In this document: positions 41,193 through 49,904 of the stretch, one piece after another | How positions within the stretch are numbered: the first letter of the stretch is position 1 | How the letters are laid out: the number at the start of each line of letters is the position of its first letter | Notes under the pieces: model-generated | Told to the model about the DNA's origin: nothing | Databases searched by the model: none | Seen by the model: only the letters and a program-made list of their open reading frames with translations | Assembly: GCA_003150405.1 (NCBI GenBank) | Contig: QAMM01000007.1 | Location: 170,997 to 234,996 of the forward strand | DNA from: Clostridiales bacterium | Lineage (GTDB): Bacteria; Bacillota; Clostridia; Oscillospirales; Ruminococcaceae | DNA: 64,000 nt | Reading direction: 5' to 3' | Program-made: the position numbers and the translations under genes

Positions 41193-43286
41193 TTATAGTT
41201 CTATCTCATATCCATTTTGCATATTATCACGATTCAACCCATGAACTGCTTTATCTAAAATTTCAGGATATAGCTTTTGAGTGTAGTATTCCACCCCTCG
41301 GAATAAATCATCAAAATAACTTTTGTCCGGTTCTTTCAGCACCAGATTTATCCTGCCGTTTTGCCGGAACGCACAAAAGGGGCGGTCAACTGTTAATTGA
41401 CCGCCGTGTAATTGTTCCTGCATGAGCTGGTAATGTTGAAGGGACATTTCACGATAGACATTCGCACCGGGGAGCTTTTTAAATTCTGAATACGGGTAAT
41501 CTCCCACCTCAATTTTTAACCGCCCCTGCCGTGCCAGCTTTAAATCACGCTCAAAATCCGGTTTTAGCTCTGCGACATTCAGCCGGACATTATATGCGCT
41601 ACTCCGTAAAGTCGCGTAGGTCTTGCGGTATTCTTCAAACGCCTGTTTTGCAGAATCCTTTAAAAAGGTGACTTCCAATGATTCCGGCGCTTGTTCTTTT
41701 TCAGCGGTAGTTAAACTATCCAGTACACAGTAATAGTCTGTGCGAACCGATTTTACAAAAGGCACCGCCACCGTTTCCAGTATTGCTTTATACTGTCCCG
41801 GATTTTTTTCAAGCAATTCATTCATTGGAAGGTTCATGGCTTCTTTCAAACGGGCGGCTTGTTCTTCCGTATAGGACTGATAGGGATTTTTGGGGGCACG
41901 CAAAGGGTTTTGAGCGTCAATTCCTATTAGTTGAAAATCCTTGTTTGAAAGCCAGTTAAATCGTTCTGCACCAGCCGGGGTGGTTAATTCGCGTATGTGA
42001 TACCGCTTGCCCAGCAGCCGGATTGCCTCGCTTTTCCCGACGTTTTCAAGCTCCATAACAAGCTGGATTGTTCCACCCCCTTTATTGCTTCCGCCGCCAA
42101 AATCAAACCATGAATTGGTTTCCGGGTAGTATTTTGCTGATGCAGAGCGTTCATCCCGCAGTTTGAAAAAATGGTTGCGTTGAAGCTGCACCCCATAATC
42201 GGATAATATTTCCTCAATCGGGATTTGCCCGATGGCGTCCAAATCGTACTTAACAAGTTTCGGACGGGAAGAAGGAGGTACTTCGATAAAAATACGTTCA
42301 TCCGGCCTTATCCCGCGCTCCTGTAAAACCTCCTTGAACGCTTTTTTATTTTCCGATTTTTCATTTTGCACCGGTGCAGGCGCGTTGATGCGTTCGTAGG
42401 TGTTGTGGATATTTCCTACAATCCGTTCAATATCATCCCGGTCATAGGTAATGCAGAAAATTTTGTGAGAACGCAGGTAATTTTGGATTTTATCATCCAT
42501 AGCAAGGCTTTCCGCTTCTGTTTGAATCCTTCCGGCTGGGTCAAAATCGTTGCCCCTGTTAATCGACAGGTTAAAGTTATTATAGTTGGAAAAGGCGGTA
42601 CGTACCGCCATGTCAAACTCTGAGGAATATTCATTGCTGTATAAGACGGAAAACAAAATTGGGCTATCCGTTACTACAACATCAACCTTTCCAACCAAAC
42701 GCTGAATGCGGTGGTTTTGTTCTTCAAATATTATTCGCTGGTGTTCCAAAGAACCATCCAACAAATCCATACGGTTATCCCAAACCAGCTCTTTTGCATA
42801 TTCCGGCACGTATTCGACCCGCAGCCCTTGTCGTGTCAATTCTCCGGCGAGCCGCCATGCACAAGTGCTTTTTCCTGCGCCCGGTCCGGCAAAGAGGTTG
42901 ACGATTAAGGTTTTCGGCGTATTTGTTACAACTGGCCGAATTTCGGTTTTTTCTGGATAGCCTGCCGCTTTTTGGACTTCAAAATCAATTTCAGCAAATC
43001 CAGAACTGTCACAAAAGTAAAAGCCGGGGACGATTTTTGTATCGTCTACTACTTCTACAACATCGGATACGCTTAACGACCGGCTATAATAATCAGAGGG
43101 ATGATTCAGATTAAATAAGCTATATATTTCCTCAAGATTATTACAATCAACATTCCCTTGGTACACCATATCGTAATTTTCAGCATGAACATTGCGATTT
43201 CCTTGAAGTCGCTCTAGGTCTCTTAAACCCACAAAAGCAAATTTGCGCATTTGTTCAGCCTTAATTTGATAAATTCTGATTCTCAT
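41193..43286 (-). CDS. YodL-like / P-loop / primase-zinc-finger-like fusion protein (697 aa)
   Basis: Residues 1-105 (KFAFVGLRDLERLQGN, NLEEIYSLFNLNHPSDYYSRS, VSDVVEVV) match the YodL-type domain of ICE polyvalent proteins. Around 139 a P-loop, NLFAGPGAGKSTCAWRLAG, starts a kinase-like ATPase domain of about 190 residues with VVVTDSPILFS. Around 345-420 a CHC2/primase-like region without obvious zinc ligands (HFFKLRDERSASAKYYPET, NSWFDFGGGSNKGGGTIQLV) follows, then helical parts. Likely acts on DNA or nucleotides in the recipient or during circle replication; exact reaction unknown. ATG with GGGGGTG upstream. Confidence 0.72.
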   Translation of the reverse strand: MRIRIYQIKAEQMRKFAFVGLRDLERLQGNRNVHAENYDMVYQGNVDCNNLEEIYSLFNLNHPSDYYSRSLSVSDVVEVVDDTKIVPGFYFCDSSGFAEIDFEVQKAAGYPEKTEIRPVVTNTPKTLIVNLFAGPGAGKSTCAWRLAGELTRQGLRVEYVPEYAKELVWDNRMDLLDGSLEHQRIIFEEQNHRIQRLVGKVDVVVTDSPILFSVLYSNEYSSEFDMAVRTAFSNYNNFNLSINRGNDFDPAGRIQTEAESLAMDDKIQNYLRSHKIFCITYDRDDIERIVGNIHNTYERINAPAPVQNEKSENKKAFKEVLQERGIRPDERIFIEVPPSSRPKLVKYDLDAIGQIPIEEILSDYGVQLQRNHFFKLRDERSASAKYYPETNSWFDFGGGSNKGGGTIQLVMELENVGKSEAIRLLGKRYHIRELTTPAGAERFNWLSNKDFQLIGIDAQNPLRAPKNPYQSYTEEQAARLKEAMNLPMNELLEKNPGQYKAILETVAVPFVKSVRTDYYCVLDSLTTAEKEQAPESLEVTFLKDSAKQAFEEYRKTYATLRSSAYNVRLNVAELKPDFERDLKLARQGRLKIEVGDYPYSEFKKLPGANVYREMSLQHYQLMQEQLHGGQLTVDRPFCAFRQNGRINLVLKEPDKSYFDDLFRGVEYYTQKLYPEILDKAVHGLNRDNMQNGYEIEL

Positions 43287-43328
43287 CGTTACACCCCCTC
43301 AAAAATATTTTCCAAAACCATATTTATA

Positions 43329-46300
43329 TTAACAAAATTCCATCTCCTCCTTTAAGGCTTCTTGACCGTTATCCTGTTCCAATGGCGCAATAAAATCATT
43401 GAAGTCAGCTTCCTGTTCAATCTTATCGAGGCTTAACGTGTGATTTACCACCCGCAACCGCGCCAATTTTTCTTCAAGCTCCGCATCATGGATAAAGGGC
43501 TTATTTAGTTCTTCTTGGGCATTATCTATTTGTTTTTCGATAGATTTACGCTCTTCCTGAAAAACTGATATTGCTTTGCCGATTCCGTCTATGGCATTAT
43601 CTATACGGGTTATATTACCATAAACGTCCCCCTCGATATTAACAGTATAAGACAGCTCACCTTTAAGCGATAAGTAATAATCTTTGTAAAAAGAATCATA
43701 TCTCATCGACATTTTAAACCCGCGGTATTGACCAATATCATGAAACTGCTCGTCCGTTATTTCTTTGCAAACTGTTAAAAGAGCTTTGCCAGCATCTTTC
43801 TTGTCAGAATAAGAGACTCCTTTAATTAACATTGTTGGAAAGCCCTCTGGTATTTTGGGGTTCTCTTTTGCCAGTTTTACATCTCTTTCACGCCCCGAAA
43901 TTTGTTCTTCCAATTCTTTTAGTCTTTGCGGATAAGTGCGGACTAATAAATTCTCCAATTCATATTTTTGATTCAAATAGCTTGATTTTAACATTTGCAG
44001 TTTATTAACGTCTATTTCTAGATTGCATTTTTCAATAATCATTGGATTTCCGGAAGCCAGCGCCTTTATTTCTGCATAATTAAGTGATGCCTGGTCAATA
44101 TCTTCTGCGACACGTGCAGGGGATTTAGAAGTCATAATCTGTGAAATAAAATGCTGCTTGTTTTCGATAAGCTGATACAGGTAACTGTCAAAGGTTCCTT
44201 CTGTAACATAACGGTAAATCTCCACCTCCGAGTTTTCATTCCCTTGACGTACAATTCGTCCCATTCTCTGCTCCAAATCGCTAGGCCGCCACGGACAATC
44301 CAAATCGTGCAAAGCTATTAATTGATCCTGCACGTTCGTTCCTGCCCCCATTTTTTGTGTGCTCCCCATTAAAATACGAATCTGCCCGGAACGCACTTTA
44401 GTAAACAATGCTTGTTTTTGAACTTTCGTATGGGCATCGTGGATAAAAGCGATTTCTTCTTCGGGTACACCCCTATTCATGAGTTGTTGCTTCAAATTGT
44501 TATAAACATCATAAGAGCCATCATTTTTAGGGGTTGATAGGTCGCAAAAAACGAGTTGCGTTGACTTTTTATCACGGGTTTTATCCCATATTTGATAAAC
44601 ATTACCGGCACAAACAGCAATTTTACCGTTTTCATCCTCTGGAAGAAGCGGATTCAAAAGGCGCATATCGAGCGCCAGCTTTCTCCCATCGTTGGTGATT
44701 TTCAACATATTGTCTTTCCACGGTTCAACCCTCCCATTGCGAATAGCTTCAGCCCGTTCTGCAAGCGATTTAACTGTCTGTTTTTGGAGTTCAGACGGTT
44801 TGACAACCTCCGTATGGAAGTTAGCTTTTGGTACTGGAAGATTCAACATATCGGCTGTTTGAATATCTGCACACTCTTTGAATATTGACATAAGCTCAGG
44901 AAGATTATGAAAACGCGCAAACCGGGTTTTCAGCCTGAAACCAGTTCCTTCCGGGGCTAATTCTCCTTTGGTAACCGTTTCCCCAAAAATAGACGCCCAT
45001 TCATCAAAGTGAAGTAGGCCGGCTTCCTCCAGTGTGTTATACTGCAAATAGCGCTGAATGGTATAAAGTTCCGTCATACTATTGGAAATAGGAGTACCGG
45101 TTGCAAACACAATACCTTTACCACCTGTCATTTCACTTAAATAGCGGCATTTAGCGAATAAATCACTGGATTTTTGAGCATCCGTTTGAGAAATACCGCC
45201 TGCATTGTGCATTTTAGTGACCAAAAATAAATTTTTGTAGTAATGGCTTTCGTCAACAAAAATGCGGTCAATCCCCAACTCCTCAAACGCTACCACGTTA
45301 TCTTTACGGGATTGGTCGTTGAGCTTTTTTAATTTTACTTCCAAGTTCTTTTTTCTTCGCTCCAGTTGTTTGACTGTAAAGCGTTCTGCATCAGCGGCCT
45401 CCGCATTGCTTATTCCATTCATAATTTCGTCAATTTGTTGGTTGAGCAATGCTTTTTGCCTCTCAACAGAAATCGGTATTTTTTCAAACTGACTATGACC
45501 AATGATTACTGCGTCATAATCTCCGGTTGCAATGCGCGCACAGAACTTTTTACGATTATCTGTTTGAAAGTCTTTCTCATCAGCCACTAAAATGTTGGCA
45601 GAAGGGTAAAGCTGGAGCCATTCTGACGCCCATTGTCCAGTAATATGATTTGGTACGACAATAAGTGATTTTGTGCATAATCCCAAGCGTTTCGACTCCA
45701 TAGCCGCCGCGACCATTTCATAAGTTTTTCCGGCACCGACCGCATGGGCAAGTAAGGTGTTATTGCCATATAGAATATGTGCAATCGCATTTAACTGATG
45801 CTTCCGTAGAGTGATTTCAGGGTTCATACCAACAAATTTGATGTGACTCCCATCATATTCGCGGGGACGAATCGCATTAAATTGTTCATTGTATAATTTG
45901 CAAAGCCGTTCGCGCCGGTCAATGTCTTTCCAAATCCAATCCACAAATTTGGATTTTATTAACTCCTGCCGGTCTTGCGCCGCAGCAGACTGTTTCCTGT
46001 TATATACGCGCCGTTCCTTTCCATTTTCTACTTCTATATCAAATATTCGAACGGTTCTCAAATTTAATGTGCTCTCCAAGATATGGTAGGCATTCATTCG
46101 CATCGTACCATAAGTTGTGCGTATTTTTAGGTTTTGACTGTCTGCACTTTTATTGGTAATGTTCCATTCTCCACTTGATTTGGAATATAAAACCTGTATT
46201 TTATCCTGTGTCGATTTTGACGTATCCAACAATTCAAACATAAATTGCCGATATATTTCAGGCGGTATCCAAGTAGCCCCAATATGTACGCTGATTTCAC

Positions 46301-49300
46301 TCGCAGTTAAATCCTCCGGTTGGACGGCTTCCAGCGCCTTAATATTTTCCTCAATTTCAAGGTCAGGTCGAGCTTCTTTCAACGCCCTAGCCATTCGCAA
46401 TTTCCGCCGAACATTACCAGACAGGTATTCATCAGCAGTTACAAGCGGAAACCGCGCAAGGTCAACAAACGCTTTTGGAATATTATCGACCTCTTCGGCA
46501 CAGTAAACATCCCGGAATATCACTCCTTTCAGTTCGGCCTCCAATTCGTCAGGCGTTTTCTTAGAGAGTTCGGACATGTATTCCAAATCAATTTTTGCCT
46601 TTTCAGAAATTGAAACCGCTAATGCTTCACTGGCGGTTTCAACGCTGGTAACAGGTATGTGTGTCCGAATTGTCCGTTTTGTAAACATATCTGATTTGTG
46701 CTTAAAATTGCCTTCATCATCAAATATTTCTAAGGAGCAAAGCAAAAAATAACTGGAATCATCTCGAAATGCAAGCCGGTTTCCCTGATTTGAAATATAC
46801 CCATAATGCTTTACATAATCATCATACAGACGGTTTAATTCGGACTGCTCTGCCTGAATGGTTTCATCTGGATAATTTTCTGTTTGATATTCGATTAATC
46901 GGCGCGTACAGTCTCTTAACCGAATCATACCGCGTATTCGGTTTTCGGCTGTTTTAGAAACATGAACCGGATACATCAGAGAATTTTCACGAAAATATAA
47001 ATTCCCATCAACAACAGTATAGCTATAATTACGCACATTGGGGTCAGCGGAAATTGCCTCATCCTCATTGTCCGGCAAACTCACTTCATAGGGCTTAATT
47101 TCAGCGCTTATGTTTTGGATTGCCTTCTGAAGAAGTTCGGAAAGTGGCCTGTCAACTGGAGAACACACAAGTTGCGGGCCAAATGGCCCGGAAATAACTT
47201 CATGTTTGCCAAGTACCATTTCGGGATGTTTCAGGTAGTAATCGTTAAGAGTAATAATTTGGTGATGCGCTGCACCGTCTTTATCCACATAATCGCTCTC
47301 ATGGTAAACAGAAGTATTTACCCATTCAGGCACATCCGCATCCATCCCCCTCTGTTTATCTAATTTTTGCAGAAATAGAATATCTGTTGTTATATCAGTT
47401 CCCGCATTTTCTGTAAAAGCATTAGAAGGCAGACGGATTGCTCCAACAAGTTCGCACCGTTGAGCAAGGTATTTCCTTGCTTTATCCGTCTGTTTGTCAA
47501 ATGTACCCCCACCCATACCGTTTGAGGTTATAAAGGCAATGACACCGCCCGGTCTCACTTTATCAATGGCTTTGGCAAAAAAGTAATCATGAATTAAAAA
47601 ATTGTATTTGTTATAACGTCTGTCAAACACTTTAAGATTTCCAAATGGAACATTGCCGATTGCCACGTCAAAAAAACTGTCAGGAAGTTCTACATCTTCA
47701 AAGCCTGCAATTTCAATTCTGCTCTCTGGATAAAGCTGTCGTGCAATCCTACCAGAAATATCGTCAATTTCTACGCCATAAATCTTGCTGTCCATCATGC
47801 TGTCTGGCAACCCACCAATAAAGTTACCAGTTGCACAGGAAGGCTCTAAAATATTTCCAGAACGGAATCCCATCCGTGCAAGCGCTTGATACATTGCTTT
47901 AATAATTGTTGGGGAAGTGTAAAAAGCTGTAAGTGCGCTTGTCCTTGCCGCAGAATATTCATCCTCATCCAAAAGAGATTTTAACTCCTGATACTTGCTA
48001 TGACGTTCATCAAAACAATCGCTTAACCCGCCCCAGCCGACATATCGAGATAATATTTCCTGTTCTTCGGGTGTGGCAAGCCGTTCCTCGGCTTCAATCT
48101 GCTTCAAGCATCGAATCGCAGCGATATTAGCTGAGTAGCGTTCACTTGCAGTACCATCCCCCAGCCGCATATCGCTTATGCGGTAGTTATGCCTTTGTTC
48201 GGCTGGGATTTCAGGCTTAAAAACAGAAAAAGCCACATTTTTATGCGGCTTTACGGGTGTTGTTTCCGGGGAGGGTAGTGTCTCGTTACTTTCTTCCACT
48301 TCATTTTCCTGCTGTGGAAATTTATCGACTCTTTCCGAATCATTCTTGTCAGAACTGTCTGATACTTCTAAAATAACGTTATCAGCAGCATTTCCATCAT
48401 CGGATTCAACAACATGATAACTGTTGCTGGAAGGCTCTGCACTTTTATCCAAGTAATTACTAGGAAAAGGACTTATATCCTCTCCAAGCAAAGAAAAAGT
48501 ACCATTTTGATATTCGGTTAAATGCTGTAAGACCTGCCTTCTTAATTCAAAGTTGCTATTGATGTCTGGAGTTAAGTCCCTGATTGTTTTTACGTTATCG
48601 GCATTTCCAAATAAAGAAAGTTGCACGGATGAGGATAATTCATGTGGAGAAAGTTGGAATAATGAAATTTGACCGCTTGATTCAGATGCCCTGTGAGTAG
48701 GTTCCAGCAAAGTACGTCCAACATGTTTAGACGAAACAGAAAAAACGGCAGATAAATTGTCTGCCGTTTCTCTTTTTTCACTTAATTGTAAATCAGTTCT
48801 TGCAGGACGATTTCCTCTGCTGCGCTTTTGAGATTGTTCATCAGACCCACCCATGTCATTGGGTCTTTGGCTTTCAACTCCTCGTTCACGTTCTCCGACC
48901 TCGCCATTTCCCTGATTATTTGTTCTACTCTCCGATTCGCGGTAGCTTCTACTTCCAATAGGTGAGGGAATAACGTCTCTTGAATTTTCATTGTCTCGTA
49001 CACTATTGCGTGATGCTGCTTCAGATAATCTCGGCGCATCCGCCCGTATTTGCCCAATGTTTGGTTCGGCTGTTCCGTCATTTTCAGGTCTGGAAATTGA
49101 TAATCCCCCTGCCGGATGTAATTCAGTTCTTTCATGATTATTTCTCCTTTCACGAATAACATTTATAGCTGCCCGTTCTATTTGCCGTAAAACCTGTTCG
49201 GCACTGTATCTCGTACATACGCCTAACGCACTAACCGCCAAAAAATCACTAAACTCGTTAATTGTTTCAAACTGTTCAATATTAATATACTTGTCTGCAT

Positions 49301-49895
49301 TATATCCGCAACGATATAATAATACATAGGCAATACTACTTTGAGCAAGCTGGCAAAAGCGCATTTCTTGTTCATCTTTATTGTAACGCTTTAAATTGCT
49401 AAATTCAAGAGCAATCTGTATATCGTCCTTGTGTGCCGTATAATATTCAATAGCAAGTTGTTCGGCACATTTTATTAGCGCATCCGTTAGCGAATTTAAT
49501 GGCCTATCCGAGTATTGACCCATCACTTCAATTATTGCATTTTGATTCTCTTTTGTTATTCCCCATTGCCACACCGGACGGGAATTTTCGTTTCCATCCG
49601 TGTCGGAAATGTCAAATACATAACGAAGCTGGGGGTGGTCTCCTTTGTAATCAATCAATGCAATGCCTTTTGCTCCACGTTTTACCCAGCGTCTCATGCG
49701 GTTTTTCCAAGTAGCATAGTCGGCACAGGCTATCGCATCGGGACGTTGTGCATAAATCAATAATTGCTCGTAATACTCGTATTTATAGAAACGGGCAACA
49801 ATATTTAAAAATGATTTCCATTGGTTCAAATTTTGTGTAATTCTACTGGTAGTCTGCTTTGCCAATTCCATATAGGACTGCAATTTATCGGCCAT
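43329..49895 (-). CDS. Giant ICE protein with DNA methylase and SNF2-type helicase domains (2188 aa)
   Basis: Residues 1-230 form an N-terminal ICE-specific domain. A polar low-complexity linker (about 255-560) is where tnpV overlaps. Around 600-950 is an N6-adenine-methylase-like fold with EPSCATGNFIGGLPDSM and DVAIGNVPFGNLKVFD (NVPF instead of NPPY/F). From about 1370: Walker A AHAVGAGKTYEM, Walker B-type VDESHYYKN (1547), GTPISNSM, and helicase C motif RMGRIVRQGNEN (1879), ending in a coiled coil. Such proteins are typical of Tn1549-like and related ICEs and are thought to protect or process transferred DNA. ATG with AGGAGAA. Confidence 0.9.
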   Translation of the reverse strand: MADKLQSYMELAKQTTSRITQNLNQWKSFLNIVARFYKYEYYEQLLIYAQRPDAIACADYATWKNRMRRWVKRGAKGIALIDYKGDHPQLRYVFDISDTDGNENSRPVWQWGITKENQNAIIEVMGQYSDRPLNSLTDALIKCAEQLAIEYYTAHKDDIQIALEFSNLKRYNKDEQEMRFCQLAQSSIAYVLLYRCGYNADKYINIEQFETINEFSDFLAVSALGVCTRYSAEQVLRQIERAAINVIRERRNNHERTELHPAGGLSISRPENDGTAEPNIGQIRADAPRLSEAASRNSVRDNENSRDVIPSPIGSRSYRESESRTNNQGNGEVGERERGVESQRPNDMGGSDEQSQKRSRGNRPARTDLQLSEKRETADNLSAVFSVSSKHVGRTLLEPTHRASESSGQISLFQLSPHELSSSVQLSLFGNADNVKTIRDLTPDINSNFELRRQVLQHLTEYQNGTFSLLGEDISPFPSNYLDKSAEPSSNSYHVVESDDGNAADNVILEVSDSSDKNDSERVDKFPQQENEVEESNETLPSPETTPVKPHKNVAFSVFKPEIPAEQRHNYRISDMRLGDGTASERYSANIAAIRCLKQIEAEERLATPEEQEILSRYVGWGGLSDCFDERHSKYQELKSLLDEDEYSAARTSALTAFYTSPTIIKAMYQALARMGFRSGNILEPSCATGNFIGGLPDSMMDSKIYGVEIDDISGRIARQLYPESRIEIAGFEDVELPDSFFDVAIGNVPFGNLKVFDRRYNKYNFLIHDYFFAKAIDKVRPGGVIAFITSNGMGGGTFDKQTDKARKYLAQRCELVGAIRLPSNAFTENAGTDITTDILFLQKLDKQRGMDADVPEWVNTSVYHESDYVDKDGAAHHQIITLNDYYLKHPEMVLGKHEVISGPFGPQLVCSPVDRPLSELLQKAIQNISAEIKPYEVSLPDNEDEAISADPNVRNYSYTVVDGNLYFRENSLMYPVHVSKTAENRIRGMIRLRDCTRRLIEYQTENYPDETIQAEQSELNRLYDDYVKHYGYISNQGNRLAFRDDSSYFLLCSLEIFDDEGNFKHKSDMFTKRTIRTHIPVTSVETASEALAVSISEKAKIDLEYMSELSKKTPDELEAELKGVIFRDVYCAEEVDNIPKAFVDLARFPLVTADEYLSGNVRRKLRMARALKEARPDLEIEENIKALEAVQPEDLTASEISVHIGATWIPPEIYRQFMFELLDTSKSTQDKIQVLYSKSSGEWNITNKSADSQNLKIRTTYGTMRMNAYHILESTLNLRTVRIFDIEVENGKERRVYNRKQSAAAQDRQELIKSKFVDWIWKDIDRRERLCKLYNEQFNAIRPREYDGSHIKFVGMNPEITLRKHQLNAIAHILYGNNTLLAHAVGAGKTYEMVAAAMESKRLGLCTKSLIVVPNHITGQWASEWLQLYPSANILVADEKDFQTDNRKKFCARIATGDYDAVIIGHSQFEKIPISVERQKALLNQQIDEIMNGISNAEAADAERFTVKQLERRKKNLEVKLKKLNDQSRKDNVVAFEELGIDRIFVDESHYYKNLFLVTKMHNAGGISQTDAQKSSDLFAKCRYLSEMTGGKGIVFATGTPISNSMTELYTIQRYLQYNTLEEAGLLHFDEWASIFGETVTKGELAPEGTGFRLKTRFARFHNLPELMSIFKECADIQTADMLNLPVPKANFHTEVVKPSELQKQTVKSLAERAEAIRNGRVEPWKDNMLKITNDGRKLALDMRLLNPLLPEDENGKIAVCAGNVYQIWDKTRDKKSTQLVFCDLSTPKNDGSYDVYNNLKQQLMNRGVPEEEIAFIHDAHTKVQKQALFTKVRSGQIRILMGSTQKMGAGTNVQDQLIALHDLDCPWRPSDLEQRMGRIVRQGNENSEVEIYRYVTEGTFDSYLYQLIENKQHFISQIMTSKSPARVAEDIDQASLNYAEIKALASGNPMIIEKCNLEIDVNKLQMLKSSYLNQKYELENLLVRTYPQRLKELEEQISGRERDVKLAKENPKIPEGFPTMLIKGVSYSDKKDAGKALLTVCKEITDEQFHDIGQYRGFKMSMRYDSFYKDYYLSLKGELSYTVNIEGDVYGNITRIDNAIDGIGKAISVFQEERKSIEKQIDNAQEELNKPFIHDAELEEKLARLRVVNHTLSLDKIEQEADFNDFIAPLEQDNGQEALKEEMEFC
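48782..49135 (-). CDS. tnpV: TnpV-like protein, encoded inside the helicase gene in another frame
   Basis: 117 residues: starts MKELNYIRQGDYQFPDL, then LGKYGRMRRDYLKQHHAIVY, LFPHLLEVEATANRRVEQII, DPMTWVGLMNNLKSAAEEIV and ends LQELIYN. This is the full TnpV family pattern. Same strand as the 2188-aa gene but a different frame, lying wholly within the sequence that codes its linker. AAAGGAG stands eight bases before the ATG, so independent translation is expected. TnpV function is unknown; it travels with clostridial transposons and ICEs. Confidence 0.85.
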   Translation of the reverse strand: MKELNYIRQGDYQFPDLKMTEQPNQTLGKYGRMRRDYLKQHHAIVYETMKIQETLFPHLLEVEATANRRVEQIIREMARSENVNEELKAKDPMTWVGLMNNLKSAAEEIVLQELIYN

Positions 49896-49904
49896 AAATT
49901 TCTC

